Below, one piece after another: positions 17,349-25,607 of a DNA stretch of 64,000 bases. How positions within the stretch are numbered: the first letter of the stretch is position 1; every line of letters begins with the position of its first letter. The DNA is from Streptomyces sp. CB09001 (GTDB lineage Bacteria; Actinomycetota; Actinomycetes; Streptomycetales; Streptomycetaceae). The DNA is taken from the NCBI RefSeq assembly GCF_003369795.1, contig NZ_CP026730.1:310001-374000 (forward strand), given 5' to 3'. The translations under genes and the position numbers were made by a program. Below the pieces are notes generated by a model. That model saw only the letters and a list, made by a program, of their open reading frames with translations. It had not been told where the DNA came from and searched no databases.

Positions 17349-17672
17349 ATGGCGGAGCCGGAGTTCAGGGCCACGGGGGTGCGGATCGGCAAGCGGCTGC
17401 GTTCACTCACCCGGGCCGGGACGGTCCGGATCAGCGGTGGCCGGGTGGAGTTGCTGACCAGCTACGGCAGCGAGATAGACAGCGCGCCGGTGCAGTCGGT
17501 GCGCGCCTCCCGCCCGTGGTTCGCCCCGCAGGACCGGGCGCTGGCCGACCTCGACGGCAAGCGGTACCTGCTGACCCTCGGCGAGCGTGACCCGGCCCCC
17601 GGCGAACCGGGGCCTCCCGCCGCCCGCCGCTTCATCGAGGCGGTGCGCAGGGCGGCCGGACGCCGCGCCTGA
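17349..17672 (+). CDS. Conserved small protein, function unknown
   Basis: The product is 107 residues, soluble, with alternating short strands (RLRSLTRAGTVRISGGRVEL, LLTSYGSEIDSAPVQSVRAS) and a closing helix (AARRFIEAVRRAAGRRA). The pattern 'GTVRISGGRVELLTSYG...SAPVQSVRAS' resembles a small PH-like or Sm-like barrel, a weak impression. ATG 17349 follows AAGGGGG at 17335-17341, so the start is well supported. It has no close operon partner. Confidence 0.7.
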   Translation: MAEPEFRATGVRIGKRLRSLTRAGTVRISGGRVELLTSYGSEIDSAPVQSVRASRPWFAPQDRALADLDGKRYLLTLGERDPAPGEPGPPAARRFIEAVRRAAGRRA

Positions 17673-17857
17673 GAGATGTCCGTAACTTGCGGTGCCTCAC
17701 CCCTTGCGTCACGCTGGTCTCACGTCACTCTGGGTTTACCGGCGATAACGCTGCGAACCAGCCCGCCGGCCATGACAGCGGGCGACGTGCGCCACGTGCG
17801 GCTCGCTGGATCCGAACTCCGTGTTCTTCCGGACCTCTATGTCGGGGAGTCGCAGCC

Positions 17858-18406
17858 GTGATCACTCACCCAAGCAGACACTGCACGGTGGAGCTCCAAG
17901 CCCTGCCGTCGCGGATCGGCCAGGTCCGCAGAATCGTATCTGCGCAATTGCGCTACTGGCATATGGATCTCCTGATCGACCGGGCGGTGCTCGGCGTGAC
18001 GGAGTTGCTGACCAATGTCCACCTCCATGCGCGGCCCGACAAGACGTGCACCGTGGAGATAGAACTGCTCCTGGACCGGCTCACGGTCTCGGTGCGCGAC
18101 CACGATGCGCGACTGCCCGTCGTGGACGATGCCGAACCCCTCGCGACGTGCGGGCGCGGCCTCGCCATGGTGGCCGCGATGAGCGAGAGCTGGGGCGCCC
18201 GGCCGGACGGCGAGTCCGGCAAGGTCGTCTGGTTCACGCTTCCGACGGCCGTGACCGCCGCGCCGGTCACCGCGCCACCCGTGTCGGCCCGTCCGCCGCG
18301 CCGTCTGGTCGAGGAGGTGCCGGCCGCCGCGTTCGCCGAGGTCGAGCACACGGTCGACCTCGGCACCCGCCAACCCGCTCCCGCCCGGTCGGCCGTTGTC
18401 GGCTGA
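17858..18406 (+). CDS. RsbW-type ATP-binding protein (anti-sigma-factor-like kinase)
   Basis: The 182-residue protein has a GHKL/HATPase_c_2 domain (residues about 10-125). The N box is GVTELLTNVHLHA with Glu and Asn for Mg-ATP, G1 is DHDARLP, and G2 is CGRGLAMVAAMSESWG followed by GKVVWFTLP. A Pro/Ala-rich tail of about 55 residues follows. In streptomycetes such single-domain proteins bind sigma factors or anti-anti-sigma proteins, but no partner gene is adjacent. GTG 17858 has GGGGAG at 17844-17849. Confidence 0.85.
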   Translation: MITHPSRHCTVELQALPSRIGQVRRIVSAQLRYWHMDLLIDRAVLGVTELLTNVHLHARPDKTCTVEIELLLDRLTVSVRDHDARLPVVDDAEPLATCGRGLAMVAAMSESWGARPDGESGKVVWFTLPTAVTAAPVTAPPVSARPPRRLVEEVPAAAFAEVEHTVDLGTRQPAPARSAVVG

Positions 18407-18721
18407 CCGGGCGGTGACCGTCCGCCGCCGCGGACCGCGCGGTACGGGTTCCGGCCCACGGCCGGGACGCGGATCCGCGACTGCGGCGGCCCCCGACCGC
18501 CGTGGCCGGTGGCGGCTCCGACGGCACGTCGGACGTCCGGAGGGGCGCGTGACGGAGGCCGGGCGAGGCGGAGACTGAGGCCGGCCAGAACGGGGCGGGA
18601 CGGGCCGGGGCGGGGCGACCGATCGATGTCTCCGCTACCGGCAACCGTTGGCACCCGTGTCCCTCAGGGGTCCGAGCGTCCTTTCCCGCGGCGTCAACCC
18701 GCGCGGGTGCGGACGATCCGC

Positions 18722-18789
18722 GGTCGGTGCACCCGCCCGTCCTGCGGTGACGGGCGGTCGGTGCACCCGCCCGTCCCGCGGTGACGGGC
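18722..18789. repeat. 34-bp tandem repeat, 2 copies, one mismatch
   Basis: Copy 1 is 18722-18755 and copy 2 is 18756-18789. They differ by one base (T at 18743 versus C at 18777). The core GGTGCACCCGCCCGTC is also found inverted downstream, so the unit can form alternative hairpins. Confidence 0.9.
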
Positions 18790-18799
18790 GGGTGCACCG
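18759..18799. terminator. Hairpin with 17-bp stem, likely bidirectional terminator
   Basis: The left arm 18759-18775 pairs perfectly with 18783-18799 around a 7-base loop (18776-18782). It lies between convergent genes, 28 bases beyond the stop of the FtsX permease. Actinobacterial terminators often lack a T tract, as here. Copy 1 of the 34-bp repeat offers a second, competing left arm. Confidence 0.6.
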
Positions 18800-18826
18800 G
18801 CCGGGATGTCACCCGTACGGCGCGGG

Positions 18827-21388
18827 CTACTCCGTGGCGACGGCGCGCAGTACGTCCAGGCGGGATGCCCGCCGGGCCGGGCGCAGGCCCGCCAGGGCAC
18901 CGGCCCCGAGGCCGACCAGGGCCACCACCGCGAGCTGCACGGGCGGCACGGCGAAGGCGAAGGCGCTGTCCGAGGCACCGTCGGAGGCCGCCACCAGGAC
19001 CCAGCCGAGGAAGGCGCCGAGGCCGAGCCCGCCGACCGTGCCGAAGGCGGCGACCAGGACGGACTCCCAGCGGACCATGGCCCGCAGCTGGGCCCGGGTC
19101 TGGCCGACGGCGCGCAGCAGGCCGAGTTCGCGGGTGCGCTCGTGAATCGCCAGGGTGAGGGTGTTGGCGATGCCGAGCAGGGCGATGAGCACCGCGAGGG
19201 CGAGCAGCGCGTAGACGAGGGTCAGCATCATGTCGATGCCGCCCGCCGAGGACTCGGCGTACTCGTCGCGGGTCTGCACCTCCGGGTTGCCGTACTGGCC
19301 GGCGACCTTCTCGACCGCTGCCTTGCCGGCGTCCGCGCCCACTCCGTCCTCGAAGGCGACGGCGACCAGGGTGTCGGAGTCCTGGGTGCGGTGCGGGGCC
19401 CAGGCCGCGCGGGTGATGACGTAGTCGCCGGCGAGTTCGGACTGTCCGTAGACCGCGCGGACGGTGAAGGTCCCGCTCCGCCCGTCGGTGAAGGTGAGCC
19501 GCGTGGTGTCGCCGGTGGTCAGCCCCTGCTTGTCCGCCTCGCTCTCGGTGACCGCGATGCCGTCGGTGCCGAGGCCGTCCAGTGAGCCGTGGACGGCGCC
19601 CAGGTCGAAGGTGCGGTTCAGGGCGACCGGGTCGGTGACGGTCAACGCCCGTCCCTCGCCGTCCACTTTCGCGACGCCCCGGCCGAGGCCGACGGCGGTG
19701 TCCACCTCGGGCAGCTTCTGGACCGCTCCGGCCAGTCGCGGGCTGAGGCCGCTGCCGCCGGCGCCGAAGGAGGGCGCGCTGACGGCGACGTCGCCCGCGA
19801 AGGACCGGGAGACGGTCTGGTCCATGGTGGCCTTGAGCGAAGCCCCGAACACGGTGAACAGCGACACGACCGCCACGCCGATCATCAGCGCCCCGGCGGT
19901 GGCGGCCGTGCGCTTGGGGCTGCGCAGGGCGTTGCGCCGGGCGAGGACGCCGGTGACGCCGCGCAGCCGGTCCAGCGGGGCTCCGAGGACGCGTACGGCG
20001 GTGGCGGAGGCGACCGGGCCGAGCACCACGAAGGAGGCCAGGGCGAGGACGGCGCCCAGTCCCGCCAGCCACACCGACGGGGAGAGCAGGACCCCGACGA
20101 GTGTCACCGCGAGGGCGAGCGCGAGCAGCGCCGTGCCGGTGACCGCCCGCGCGCGGGAGGCGCCGGAGGTGTCGACGGCCGTCTCGCGCAGCGCGGCCAG
20201 GGGTGCGGTGCGGCCGGCCCGGGCGGCGGGCAGCAGGGCGGAGCCGAGGCAGACCACCACGCCGACGGCGAGCGGCAGCAGCAGCGACAGTGCGCTGATC
20301 ACCAGGGCTCCCTCGGGGAAGGGGAAGCCGATCGCCGGGAAGAGGGCCTGGAGTCCGGCCGCGATGCCGATGCCGCCCGCGAGCCCGGCGGCGGACGCGG
20401 TCACGGCCACGACGGCCGCCTCGACGAGGGTGGCGGCGGTGACTTGGCGGCGGGAGGCGCCGAGGGCGCGCAGCAGGGCGTTCTCGCGGGTGCGCTGGGC
20501 GACCACGATGGCGAAGGTGTTGTGGATCGAGAAGGTCGCGACGAGCAGGGCGATGCCGGAGAAGACGAGCAGGAAGGTCGTGAACAGGGTCAGGAACTGG
20601 CTGGAGATCATGTCGGTGTTCTCCGCGGCCGACTCCTGCCCCGTGATGGCCTCGACGCCGTCGGGCAGCGCGGGGGTCAGCCGGTCGACGAGTTCCCGCT
20701 GGCCGACGCCCGGCCCGGCCCGCACCTGGATGCTCGCCGCCTCGCCCGGCCGCGCCGTGAGGTACTTCTCGGCGTCGGCCCGGGTCATGCCGGTGAAGGT
20801 CACCTGGGCCATGCCGTCCTCGCCGCCGAAGGTCGCGAGACCCACGACGGTGACCTCGACGGGGTCGGGCGTGCGCAGAGTGGTGGTGTCGCCGATCGCC
20901 AGGCCGCCCTTCTCGGCGGCGCCGCGGTTGACGACGACCTCGCCGGACCTCTGCGGGGCGCGGCCCTCGGCGAGGCGGTACGGGTTCAGCTCCGGGTCGG
21001 TGATCCAGTTGCCGGCCAGGGTGGGCGGGCCCTGGCCGCCGATCGGGTCGCCGTTCGCGCCGACGAGCTGGCCCGCGCCCTGGATGCTGGGGGCGACGGC
21101 GGCGACGCCGGGCACCCGCTCGATCGTCCGGACCAGGTCGGTGCCGACCGGCTGCCGTACGCCCTGGCTCTCGCCCGGTGTCGTGATGGCGTCGGCGCTG
21201 CGGACCACGACGTCGGTGCCACTGGCGGCGTTGCCGAACATGGTGTCGAAGCTCGCGCGGAGCGTGTCGCCCATGACCAGGGTGCCGGCCAGGAAGGCGA
21301 CACCGAGGACCACGGCGAGGAACGTCCCGGCGAAGCGGCGTTTGTGGGCCCTGAGCGAGGAGACGCTCAGGCGGACGGAGGCGTTCAT
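18827..21388 (-). CDS. ABC transporter permease, FtsX/MacB type
   Basis: The 853-residue protein has two MacB/FtsX halves: an N-terminal segment (RRFAGTFLAVVLGVAFLAGT), a large external domain (about 45-250), three segments (about 260-400), further segments, a second external domain and three closing segments (about 725-845). The conserved FtsX block FSIHNTFAIVVAQRTRENALLR and its second copy LGIANTLTLAIHERTRELGL are clear. Such transporters use the transmembrane lever to export lipids, peptides or to act on envelope proteins. It overlaps its ATPase gene by 4 bases, which indicates coupled translation. Confidence 0.93.
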   Translation of the reverse strand: MNASVRLSVSSLRAHKRRFAGTFLAVVLGVAFLAGTLVMGDTLRASFDTMFGNAASGTDVVVRSADAITTPGESQGVRQPVGTDLVRTIERVPGVAAVAPSIQGAGQLVGANGDPIGGQGPPTLAGNWITDPELNPYRLAEGRAPQRSGEVVVNRGAAEKGGLAIGDTTTLRTPDPVEVTVVGLATFGGEDGMAQVTFTGMTRADAEKYLTARPGEAASIQVRAGPGVGQRELVDRLTPALPDGVEAITGQESAAENTDMISSQFLTLFTTFLLVFSGIALLVATFSIHNTFAIVVAQRTRENALLRALGASRRQVTAATLVEAAVVAVTASAAGLAGGIGIAAGLQALFPAIGFPFPEGALVISALSLLLPLAVGVVVCLGSALLPAARAGRTAPLAALRETAVDTSGASRARAVTGTALLALALAVTLVGVLLSPSVWLAGLGAVLALASFVVLGPVASATAVRVLGAPLDRLRGVTGVLARRNALRSPKRTAATAGALMIGVAVVSLFTVFGASLKATMDQTVSRSFAGDVAVSAPSFGAGGSGLSPRLAGAVQKLPEVDTAVGLGRGVAKVDGEGRALTVTDPVALNRTFDLGAVHGSLDGLGTDGIAVTESEADKQGLTTGDTTRLTFTDGRSGTFTVRAVYGQSELAGDYVITRAAWAPHRTQDSDTLVAVAFEDGVGADAGKAAVEKVAGQYGNPEVQTRDEYAESSAGGIDMMLTLVYALLALAVLIALLGIANTLTLAIHERTRELGLLRAVGQTRAQLRAMVRWESVLVAAFGTVGGLGLGAFLGWVLVAASDGASDSAFAFAVPPVQLAVVALVGLGAGALAGLRPARRASRLDVLRAVATE

Positions 21389-22134
21389 GAGGGCACCTCG
21401 AAGGCTTTCATCCGGTCCAGGACCTTGTCGGCGGTCGGCGCGTCCATGCGGTCGACGAGGCGTCCGTCGGCGAGGAAGACGACCTCGTCCGCGTGGGCGG
21501 CGGCGACGGGGTCGTGGGTGACCATGACGACCGTGCGGCCGGTCTGCCGGACGGTGCGGCCGAGGAGGCCCAGCACCTCGCCGCCGGAGCGGGAGTCGAG
21601 GTTGCCGGTGGGCTCGTCGGCGAAGACCACGTCCGGCTGTCCGGCGAAGGCGCGGGCCACGGCCACGCGCTGCTGCTGGCCGCCGGAGAGTTCGGCGGGC
21701 CGGTGGTGGAGGCGGTCGCGCAGTCCGACGACGTCGATCAGCGCGTCGACCCACTCGGTGTCGCCCCGGCGGCCGGCGAGGTCGAGGGGGAGGGTGATGT
21801 TCTCGGCGACGGTCAGCGTCGGCACCAGGTTGAAGGCCTGGAACACGAAGCCGACGCGGTCGCGGCGCAGCAGGGTGAGCCGGCGGTCGTCGAGGGTGCT
21901 CAGGTCGGTGTCGCCGATGCGGGCGGTGCCCGAGGTGAGCGTGTCGAGGCCGGCGGCGCAGTGCATGAGGGTGGACTTGCCGGAGCCGGAGGGCCCCATG
22001 ATGGCGGTGAAGCGGCCGGCCGGGAAGTCGACGCTGACGCCGTCGAGGGCGCGTACGGCGGTGTCGCCACCGCCGTACACCTTCACCGCGTCCACGACCC
22101 GGGCCGCGGCCCGGGTGGCGGTTGTCGTAGTCAT
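21385..22134 (-). CDS. ABC transporter ATP-binding protein, MacB/LolD type
   Basis: The 249-residue ATPase has Walker A GPSGSGKST (about 48-56), Q loop FVFQAFNLVPTLT, signature LSGGQQQRVAVARA, Walker B VVFADEPTGNLDS, and the H-loop VMVTHDPVAAAHAD. The EPTGNLDS ending is typical of the LolD/MacB subgroup that works with FtsX permeases. It lies between the SHOCT gene and the permease with 4-base overlaps at each side. Confidence 0.95.
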   Translation of the reverse strand: MTTTTATRAAARVVDAVKVYGGGDTAVRALDGVSVDFPAGRFTAIMGPSGSGKSTLMHCAAGLDTLTSGTARIGDTDLSTLDDRRLTLLRRDRVGFVFQAFNLVPTLTVAENITLPLDLAGRRGDTEWVDALIDVVGLRDRLHHRPAELSGGQQQRVAVARAFAGQPDVVFADEPTGNLDSRSGGEVLGLLGRTVRQTGRTVVMVTHDPVAAAHADEVVFLADGRLVDRMDAPTADKVLDRMKAFEVPS

Positions 22135-22415
22135 GCCGCACCGCCCTTTCCGGTCCGGCCGAACTGCTCGTCCAGTACGGACAGGCGGCGCCAGTACTCG
22201 TCCTCGTCGATCTCGCCGGAGGCGAAGCGGTGGCCGAGCACGGTGATGGGCGAGTTCTCCTCGACGGTCCTCGGCCGCCCGGGGCCGCGGCGCCCGCGCC
22301 ACACCGTGCGGCGCAGCAGGGTGATGCCGCCGCCGATGATCAGTGCCCAGATCAACGGGAAGAGCAGGATCCACGGGCCGGGCCCGCCGTCGCCGAACTG
22401 TGCCAGGGTCTCCAT
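22131..22415 (-). CDS. Small membrane protein with SHOCT motif
   Basis: The 94-residue protein has one membrane segment (WILLFPLIWALIIGGGITLL, about 15-34), a basic stretch, and a C-terminal SHOCT motif (LGHRFASGEIDEDEYWRRLS). SHOCT is a short oligomerisation or membrane-near module. The ATG at 22415 is chosen because GAGGAG precedes it by 9 bases; an in-frame TTG lies three codons earlier. Its ATGA overlap with the ATPase makes it the first gene of this three-gene operon. Confidence 0.85.
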   Translation of the reverse strand: METLAQFGDGGPGPWILLFPLIWALIIGGGITLLRRTVWRGRRGPGRPRTVEENSPITVLGHRFASGEIDEDEYWRRLSVLDEQFGRTGKGGAA

Positions 22416-22547
22416 GTCGTCCAACTCCTCGGTCGCGATGTCCCTTGTGTCGCTTCCGAGCCTCGCTCCGGGAGGGGGTCCCGGTCGTCGTACGGCCAGC
22501 GGCAGTGCGGGTACGACGCAGGGAGTACTCCGGCGGTCCGCGTCTGC

Positions 22548-22605
22548 TTCTCCGCGTCTCTCGTCGGCCGCTCGACTTCTCCGCGCCTCTCGTCGGCCGC
22601 TCGAC
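22548..22605. repeat. 29-bp tandem duplication upstream of tetR
   Basis: Bases 22548-22576 and 22577-22605 are adjacent copies of a 29-bp unit with one mismatch (T at 22557 versus C at 22586). The duplication lies in the divergent region between the SHOCT operon and tetR and ends 2 bases before the tetR palindrome. Confidence 0.92.
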
Positions 22606-22607
22606 GC

Positions 22608-22629
22608 CTGTAACTACTAGTATGTACAG
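22608..22629. promoter_or_regulatory. 22-bp palindrome, probable TetR operator
   Basis: Arms CTGTA (22608-22612) and TACAG (22625-22629) are placed symmetrically around the perfect core TACTAGTA (22615-22622); 9 of 11 base pairs match. It ends 7 bases before the tetR ATG, is AT-rich against its surroundings and has the size of a TetR dimer site. Autoregulation is the natural reading; it could also affect the divergent ABC operon. Confidence 0.75.
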
Positions 22630-22636
22630 TGCTTGC

Positions 22637-23209
22637 ATGAGCACCTCGGAACGACTGATCGAGTCCACCCGCGAGCTGTTGTGGGAGCGCGGGTACGTGG
22701 GCACCAGTCCCAAGGCGATCCTGGAGCGGGCCGAGGCCGGGCAGGGCAGCATGTACCACCACTTCAAGGGCAAGCCCGACCTCGCACTCGCCGCGATCCG
22801 GCGCACCGCCCAGGAGATGCGGGGCGTCGCCGGGGCCGTGCTCGCCGGTCCGGGGACACCGTACGAGCGCATCGCGGCGTATCTGCTGCGTGAGCGCGAC
22901 GTCCTGCGCGGGTGTCCGGTCGGGCGTCTGACGATGGACCCGGACGTGATCGCCGACGACGCCCTGCGCGCCCCCGTCGACGAGACCCTCGACTGGCTGC
23001 GCGAGGAGATCGCCCAGCTGGTCGAGGAGGGCAGGGAGCAGGGTGAGTTCGCACCCTGGCTGGACGGCGAGGAGATCGCGGCGGCGGTCGTCGCGACCGT
23101 GCAGGGAGGCTACGTCCTGGCCCGTGCGTCCGGTTCCCCCGCCGCCTTCGACGCGGGTGTCCGGGGCCTGCTCTCGCTGCTCGCACCGCCGAAGTCCCGC
23201 ACCCCGTGA
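22637..23209 (+). CDS. TetR family transcriptional regulator
   Basis: The 190-residue protein has the TetR HTH in residues about 5-52 (TSPKAILERAEAGQGSMYHH, then FKGKPDLALAAI), and an all-helical ligand domain with a TetR_C-like end (GEEIAAAVVATVQGGYVLAR). The ATG at 22637 has no ribosome site and lies just after the operator palindrome, so a short or missing leader is possible. Downstream are four enzyme genes starting 40 bases away; their control by this repressor is inferred. Confidence 0.92.
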   Translation: MSTSERLIESTRELLWERGYVGTSPKAILERAEAGQGSMYHHFKGKPDLALAAIRRTAQEMRGVAGAVLAGPGTPYERIAAYLLRERDVLRGCPVGRLTMDPDVIADDALRAPVDETLDWLREEIAQLVEEGREQGEFAPWLDGEEIAAAVVATVQGGYVLARASGSPAAFDAGVRGLLSLLAPPKSRTP

Positions 23210-23249
23210 CGGAGTTCGCAGCCACCGAAAGGTCCGGAGGATCACGACC

Positions 23250-23837
23250 GTGCATGCCATGCAGTACACCTTCACCCTGCCCGCCGACTACCCGATGGGC
23301 GTCATCAGGGAGCGGGTGGCCCGCACCGGGCATCTGCTGGACGACTGGCCGGGACTCGGGCTGAAGGCGTATCTGATCCGCGAGCGGGGCGAGGACGGTT
23401 CGCCGGTCAACCAGTACGCGCCGTTCTACCTGTGGCACACCGTGGAGGGCATGAACTCGTTCCTCTGGGAGGGCGCCTTCCAGCGGCCCACCGACGACTT
23501 CGGCAGGCCCGCGGTCCGGCAGTGGACGGGCCTGGCGTACGAGGAGGGAGGCACCGCCGGCGGCCCCGCGCGGCACGCGGTCCTGCGGCGGCACCGGGTG
23601 CCGGAGGGGGTGCCGCTGTCGGAGGTGGCGGCGGACGCGGTGCGGGAGACCGGGCGGCTGGCGGCCACCGGTGGGGCGCTGCTCGCCGCGGCGGTCGTCG
23701 ACACCGGGCGCTGGGAGCTGGTGCACTTCTCACTGCACGCGGGCGGCGCGCCCGACGGGGTGGAGGGCGAGGTCTTCAAGGTGCTGCACCTGTCCGCGCC
23801 GGGGCGGGCCCTGCTGCCGAGGGGGCGCCAGTGGTGA
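23250..23837 (+). CDS. DUF4865 family protein
   Basis: The 195-residue protein starts HAMQYTFTLPADYPMGVIRE and contains LGLKAYLIRERGEDGSPVNQ, YAPFYLWHTVEGMNSFLWEG and GWELVHFSL-type strands, as in DUF4865 proteins. The family resembles ferredoxin-like or heme/flavin-binding small enzymes in size, but its reaction is unknown. GTG 23250 is set by GGAGG at 23236-23240. The last 4 bases overlap the next gene. Confidence 0.85.
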   Translation: MHAMQYTFTLPADYPMGVIRERVARTGHLLDDWPGLGLKAYLIRERGEDGSPVNQYAPFYLWHTVEGMNSFLWEGAFQRPTDDFGRPAVRQWTGLAYEEGGTAGGPARHAVLRRHRVPEGVPLSEVAADAVRETGRLAATGGALLAAAVVDTGRWELVHFSLHAGGAPDGVEGEVFKVLHLSAPGRALLPRGRQW

Positions 23838-24742
23838 GCGCCGTCCGCACGGTCCTCGGGGACGTGCCCGGCGGGGAGTTGGGGGTGTGCGACGCCCACG
23901 ACCACCTGTTCTTCGCCAGCCCCCGGCTGCCCGGTGAGGAACTGCTCGACGCCGCGGCGGCACGGGCGGAGCTGGCCGCATTCCGGGCACGGGGCGGCGG
24001 CGCGGTGGTGCAGTGGACGCCGTACGGACTGGGCAGGCGGGCCGCCGATCTGCCGGCTCTGTCCCGGGACACCGGCGTCCACGTGGTGGCCGCCACGGGA
24101 CTGCACCAGGACGTCCACTACGACCAGGACACGCTCGCCGCGCTGCGGGGCCGGGCCGCCGAGGTCTTCGTGGCCGAACTGACCCGGGGCATCGGGACGT
24201 CGGGCGTCCGCGCCGGGCTGATCAAGGTGGCGGGCGGCTTCCACGCGCTCGACGGGCACGCGCGGTGGACCATGTCGGCGGCGGCCGAGGCGCACCACGC
24301 GACGGGGGCGCCGATCGCCGTGCACCTGGAGCTGGGCACCGGCGCCCTGGACGTCCTGGAGCTGCTGTGCGGCGAGTCGGGCGTCCCGCCGCACCGGGTG
24401 ATCCTCGGTCACCTCAACCGCTCCCCCGACCCCGTGACCCATCGGCAGGCCGCCGCGTCGGGGTGCTGGCTGGCCTTCGACGGACCGTCGCGGGCCCACC
24501 ACGCCACCGACTGGCGGATGCCGGACGCCGTGCGGGACCTCGCCGAGGCGGGTTTCGGCGACCGGCTGCTGCTCGGCGGCGACACGACCACGGCGTCCGC
24601 CCGGTCGGTCGACGGGGGCCCGGGGATGCCGTACCTGCTGCGCCGCGTGGCCCCCCGGCTCGCGCTCGCCGTGGGCGAGGAGCCGGTGCGGCGCGTCCTC
24701 ACCGAGAACCCGGCGCGGGCGTTCGCCGTCGACTGGCGCTGA
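23834..24742 (+). CDS. Phosphotriesterase-like amidohydrolase-superfamily enzyme
   Basis: The 302-residue protein keeps all metal ligands of the phosphotriesterase/lactonase family: the HxH in CDAHDHLFFA, the bridging Lys in GLIKVAGGF, His in AVHLELGTG, His in ILGHLNRSPD, and the Asp in LLLGGDTTT. These enzymes hydrolyse lactones or phosphoesters with two metal ions. The substrate is not evident. GTG 23834 overlaps the DUF4865 stop (GTGA) and has GAGGGGG at good distance; an in-frame GTG lies at 23831. Confidence 0.86.
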   Translation: MSAVRTVLGDVPGGELGVCDAHDHLFFASPRLPGEELLDAAAARAELAAFRARGGGAVVQWTPYGLGRRAADLPALSRDTGVHVVAATGLHQDVHYDQDTLAALRGRAAEVFVAELTRGIGTSGVRAGLIKVAGGFHALDGHARWTMSAAAEAHHATGAPIAVHLELGTGALDVLELLCGESGVPPHRVILGHLNRSPDPVTHRQAAASGCWLAFDGPSRAHHATDWRMPDAVRDLAEAGFGDRLLLGGDTTTASARSVDGGPGMPYLLRRVAPRLALAVGEEPVRRVLTENPARAFAVDWR

Positions 24743-24792
24743 CGCGCCCCTTCCACCGACTTGTCCCGGCCCCGTCCGACAGGAGATCACTC

Positions 24793-25194
24793 ATGCCCTT
24801 CGTCCGCATCGACGCGCACGGCTGCGGCACCGGCGACGACCGGCTCGACGCGCTCGGGCGGGCCGTGCACGATGCCCTGGTCGAGACGCTCGGCATCCCC
24901 CGCGACGACCGCTTCCAGGTCCTGACCGCGCACGATGCCGCCGCCCGCACCCTGCGCCACGACGACTACCTGGGGGTGCGCCGGGACGCGGGCATCGTGT
25001 TCGTGGCGATCACGCTGCGGGCCGGCCGGACGACCCGGCAGAAGGAGGCGCTGTACGCCCGGATCGCCCAACTCGCCGAGGAGTATGCGGGGACGGCCCC
25101 CCGCAACGTCTTCGTCACCCTGACCGAGAACACCTCCGCGGACTGGTCGCTCGGCAACGGGCTGGCGCAGTACGTAGGGTCGGGGTCATGCTGA
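24793..25194 (+). CDS. Tautomerase family protein
   Basis: The 133-residue protein starts MPFVRIDAHG, so Pro1 would be the catalytic base after Met removal, as in 4-oxalocrotonate tautomerase relatives. The two-motif length (about twice a 4-OT subunit) and the closing VTLTENTSADWSLGNGLAQY place it in the fused tautomerase group. AGGAG at 24781-24785 fits the ATG. The last 7 bases overlap the VOC gene. Confidence 0.88.
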   Translation: MPFVRIDAHGCGTGDDRLDALGRAVHDALVETLGIPRDDRFQVLTAHDAAARTLRHDDYLGVRRDAGIVFVAITLRAGRTTRQKEALYARIAQLAEEYAGTAPRNVFVTLTENTSADWSLGNGLAQYVGSGSC

Positions 25195-25586
25195 GACTCG
25201 GAATCCCCGTCGTCGGTGTCACGGACCTCCCCCGCGCGGTGGCGTTCTGGACGGCCGCGCTGCCGCTGGTGGCCGTGGAGGAATGGCAGAGCGAGACCTG
25301 GCGCACACTGGAGTACGCGGACGGCTCCGGGCGGGCCCTCGGCCTGCTGCGCAGTGACTCGCCGCCCGAACCCCGGCCCCGGCTGCACCTCGACCTGTTC
25401 ACGGACTCGGCCGAGGAGCAGCGGGCGGAGGTGCGGCGGCTGATCGGCCTCGGCGCGCGGGCCGTCGAGTGGGACCTGTACCCGCCCGACCCCGACTTCG
25501 TCGTCCTGGCCGACCCGGACGACAACATCTTCTGCGTCGTCGACCTCGGCCACGCCCCGAGCGGAAGCGACCGGCCCGCGCCCTGA
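25188..25586 (+). CDS. VOC (glyoxalase/dioxygenase-fold) family protein
   Basis: The 132-residue protein has one VOC module pair: GIPVVGVTDLPRAVAFWTAA, PRLHLDLFTDSAEEQRAEV and DFVVLADPDDNIFCVVDLG. The metal-ligand candidates are His in LHLDL and Glu/Asp near the end (FCVVDLG has Asp where Glu is usual), so a metal role is unsure. Translation is coupled to the tautomerase by a 7-base overlap, which argues for joint work on one pathway. Confidence 0.87.
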   Translation: MLRLGIPVVGVTDLPRAVAFWTAALPLVAVEEWQSETWRTLEYADGSGRALGLLRSDSPPEPRPRLHLDLFTDSAEEQRAEVRRLIGLGARAVEWDLYPPDPDFVVLADPDDNIFCVVDLGHAPSGSDRPAP

Positions 25587-25607
25587 GGCGTGGGCACGTC
25601 CGGCTGC

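Larger units (their letters stand above)
18407..18826. other. 420-base intergenic region with repeats and a strong hairpin
   Basis: This lies between the stops of two convergent genes. From 18407 to about 18720 I see only GC-rich sequence without a convincing frame. From 18722 to 18799 there is a two-copy 34-bp repeat and a 17-bp-stem hairpin (listed separately), which probably end transcription from one or both sides. Confidence 0.6.
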
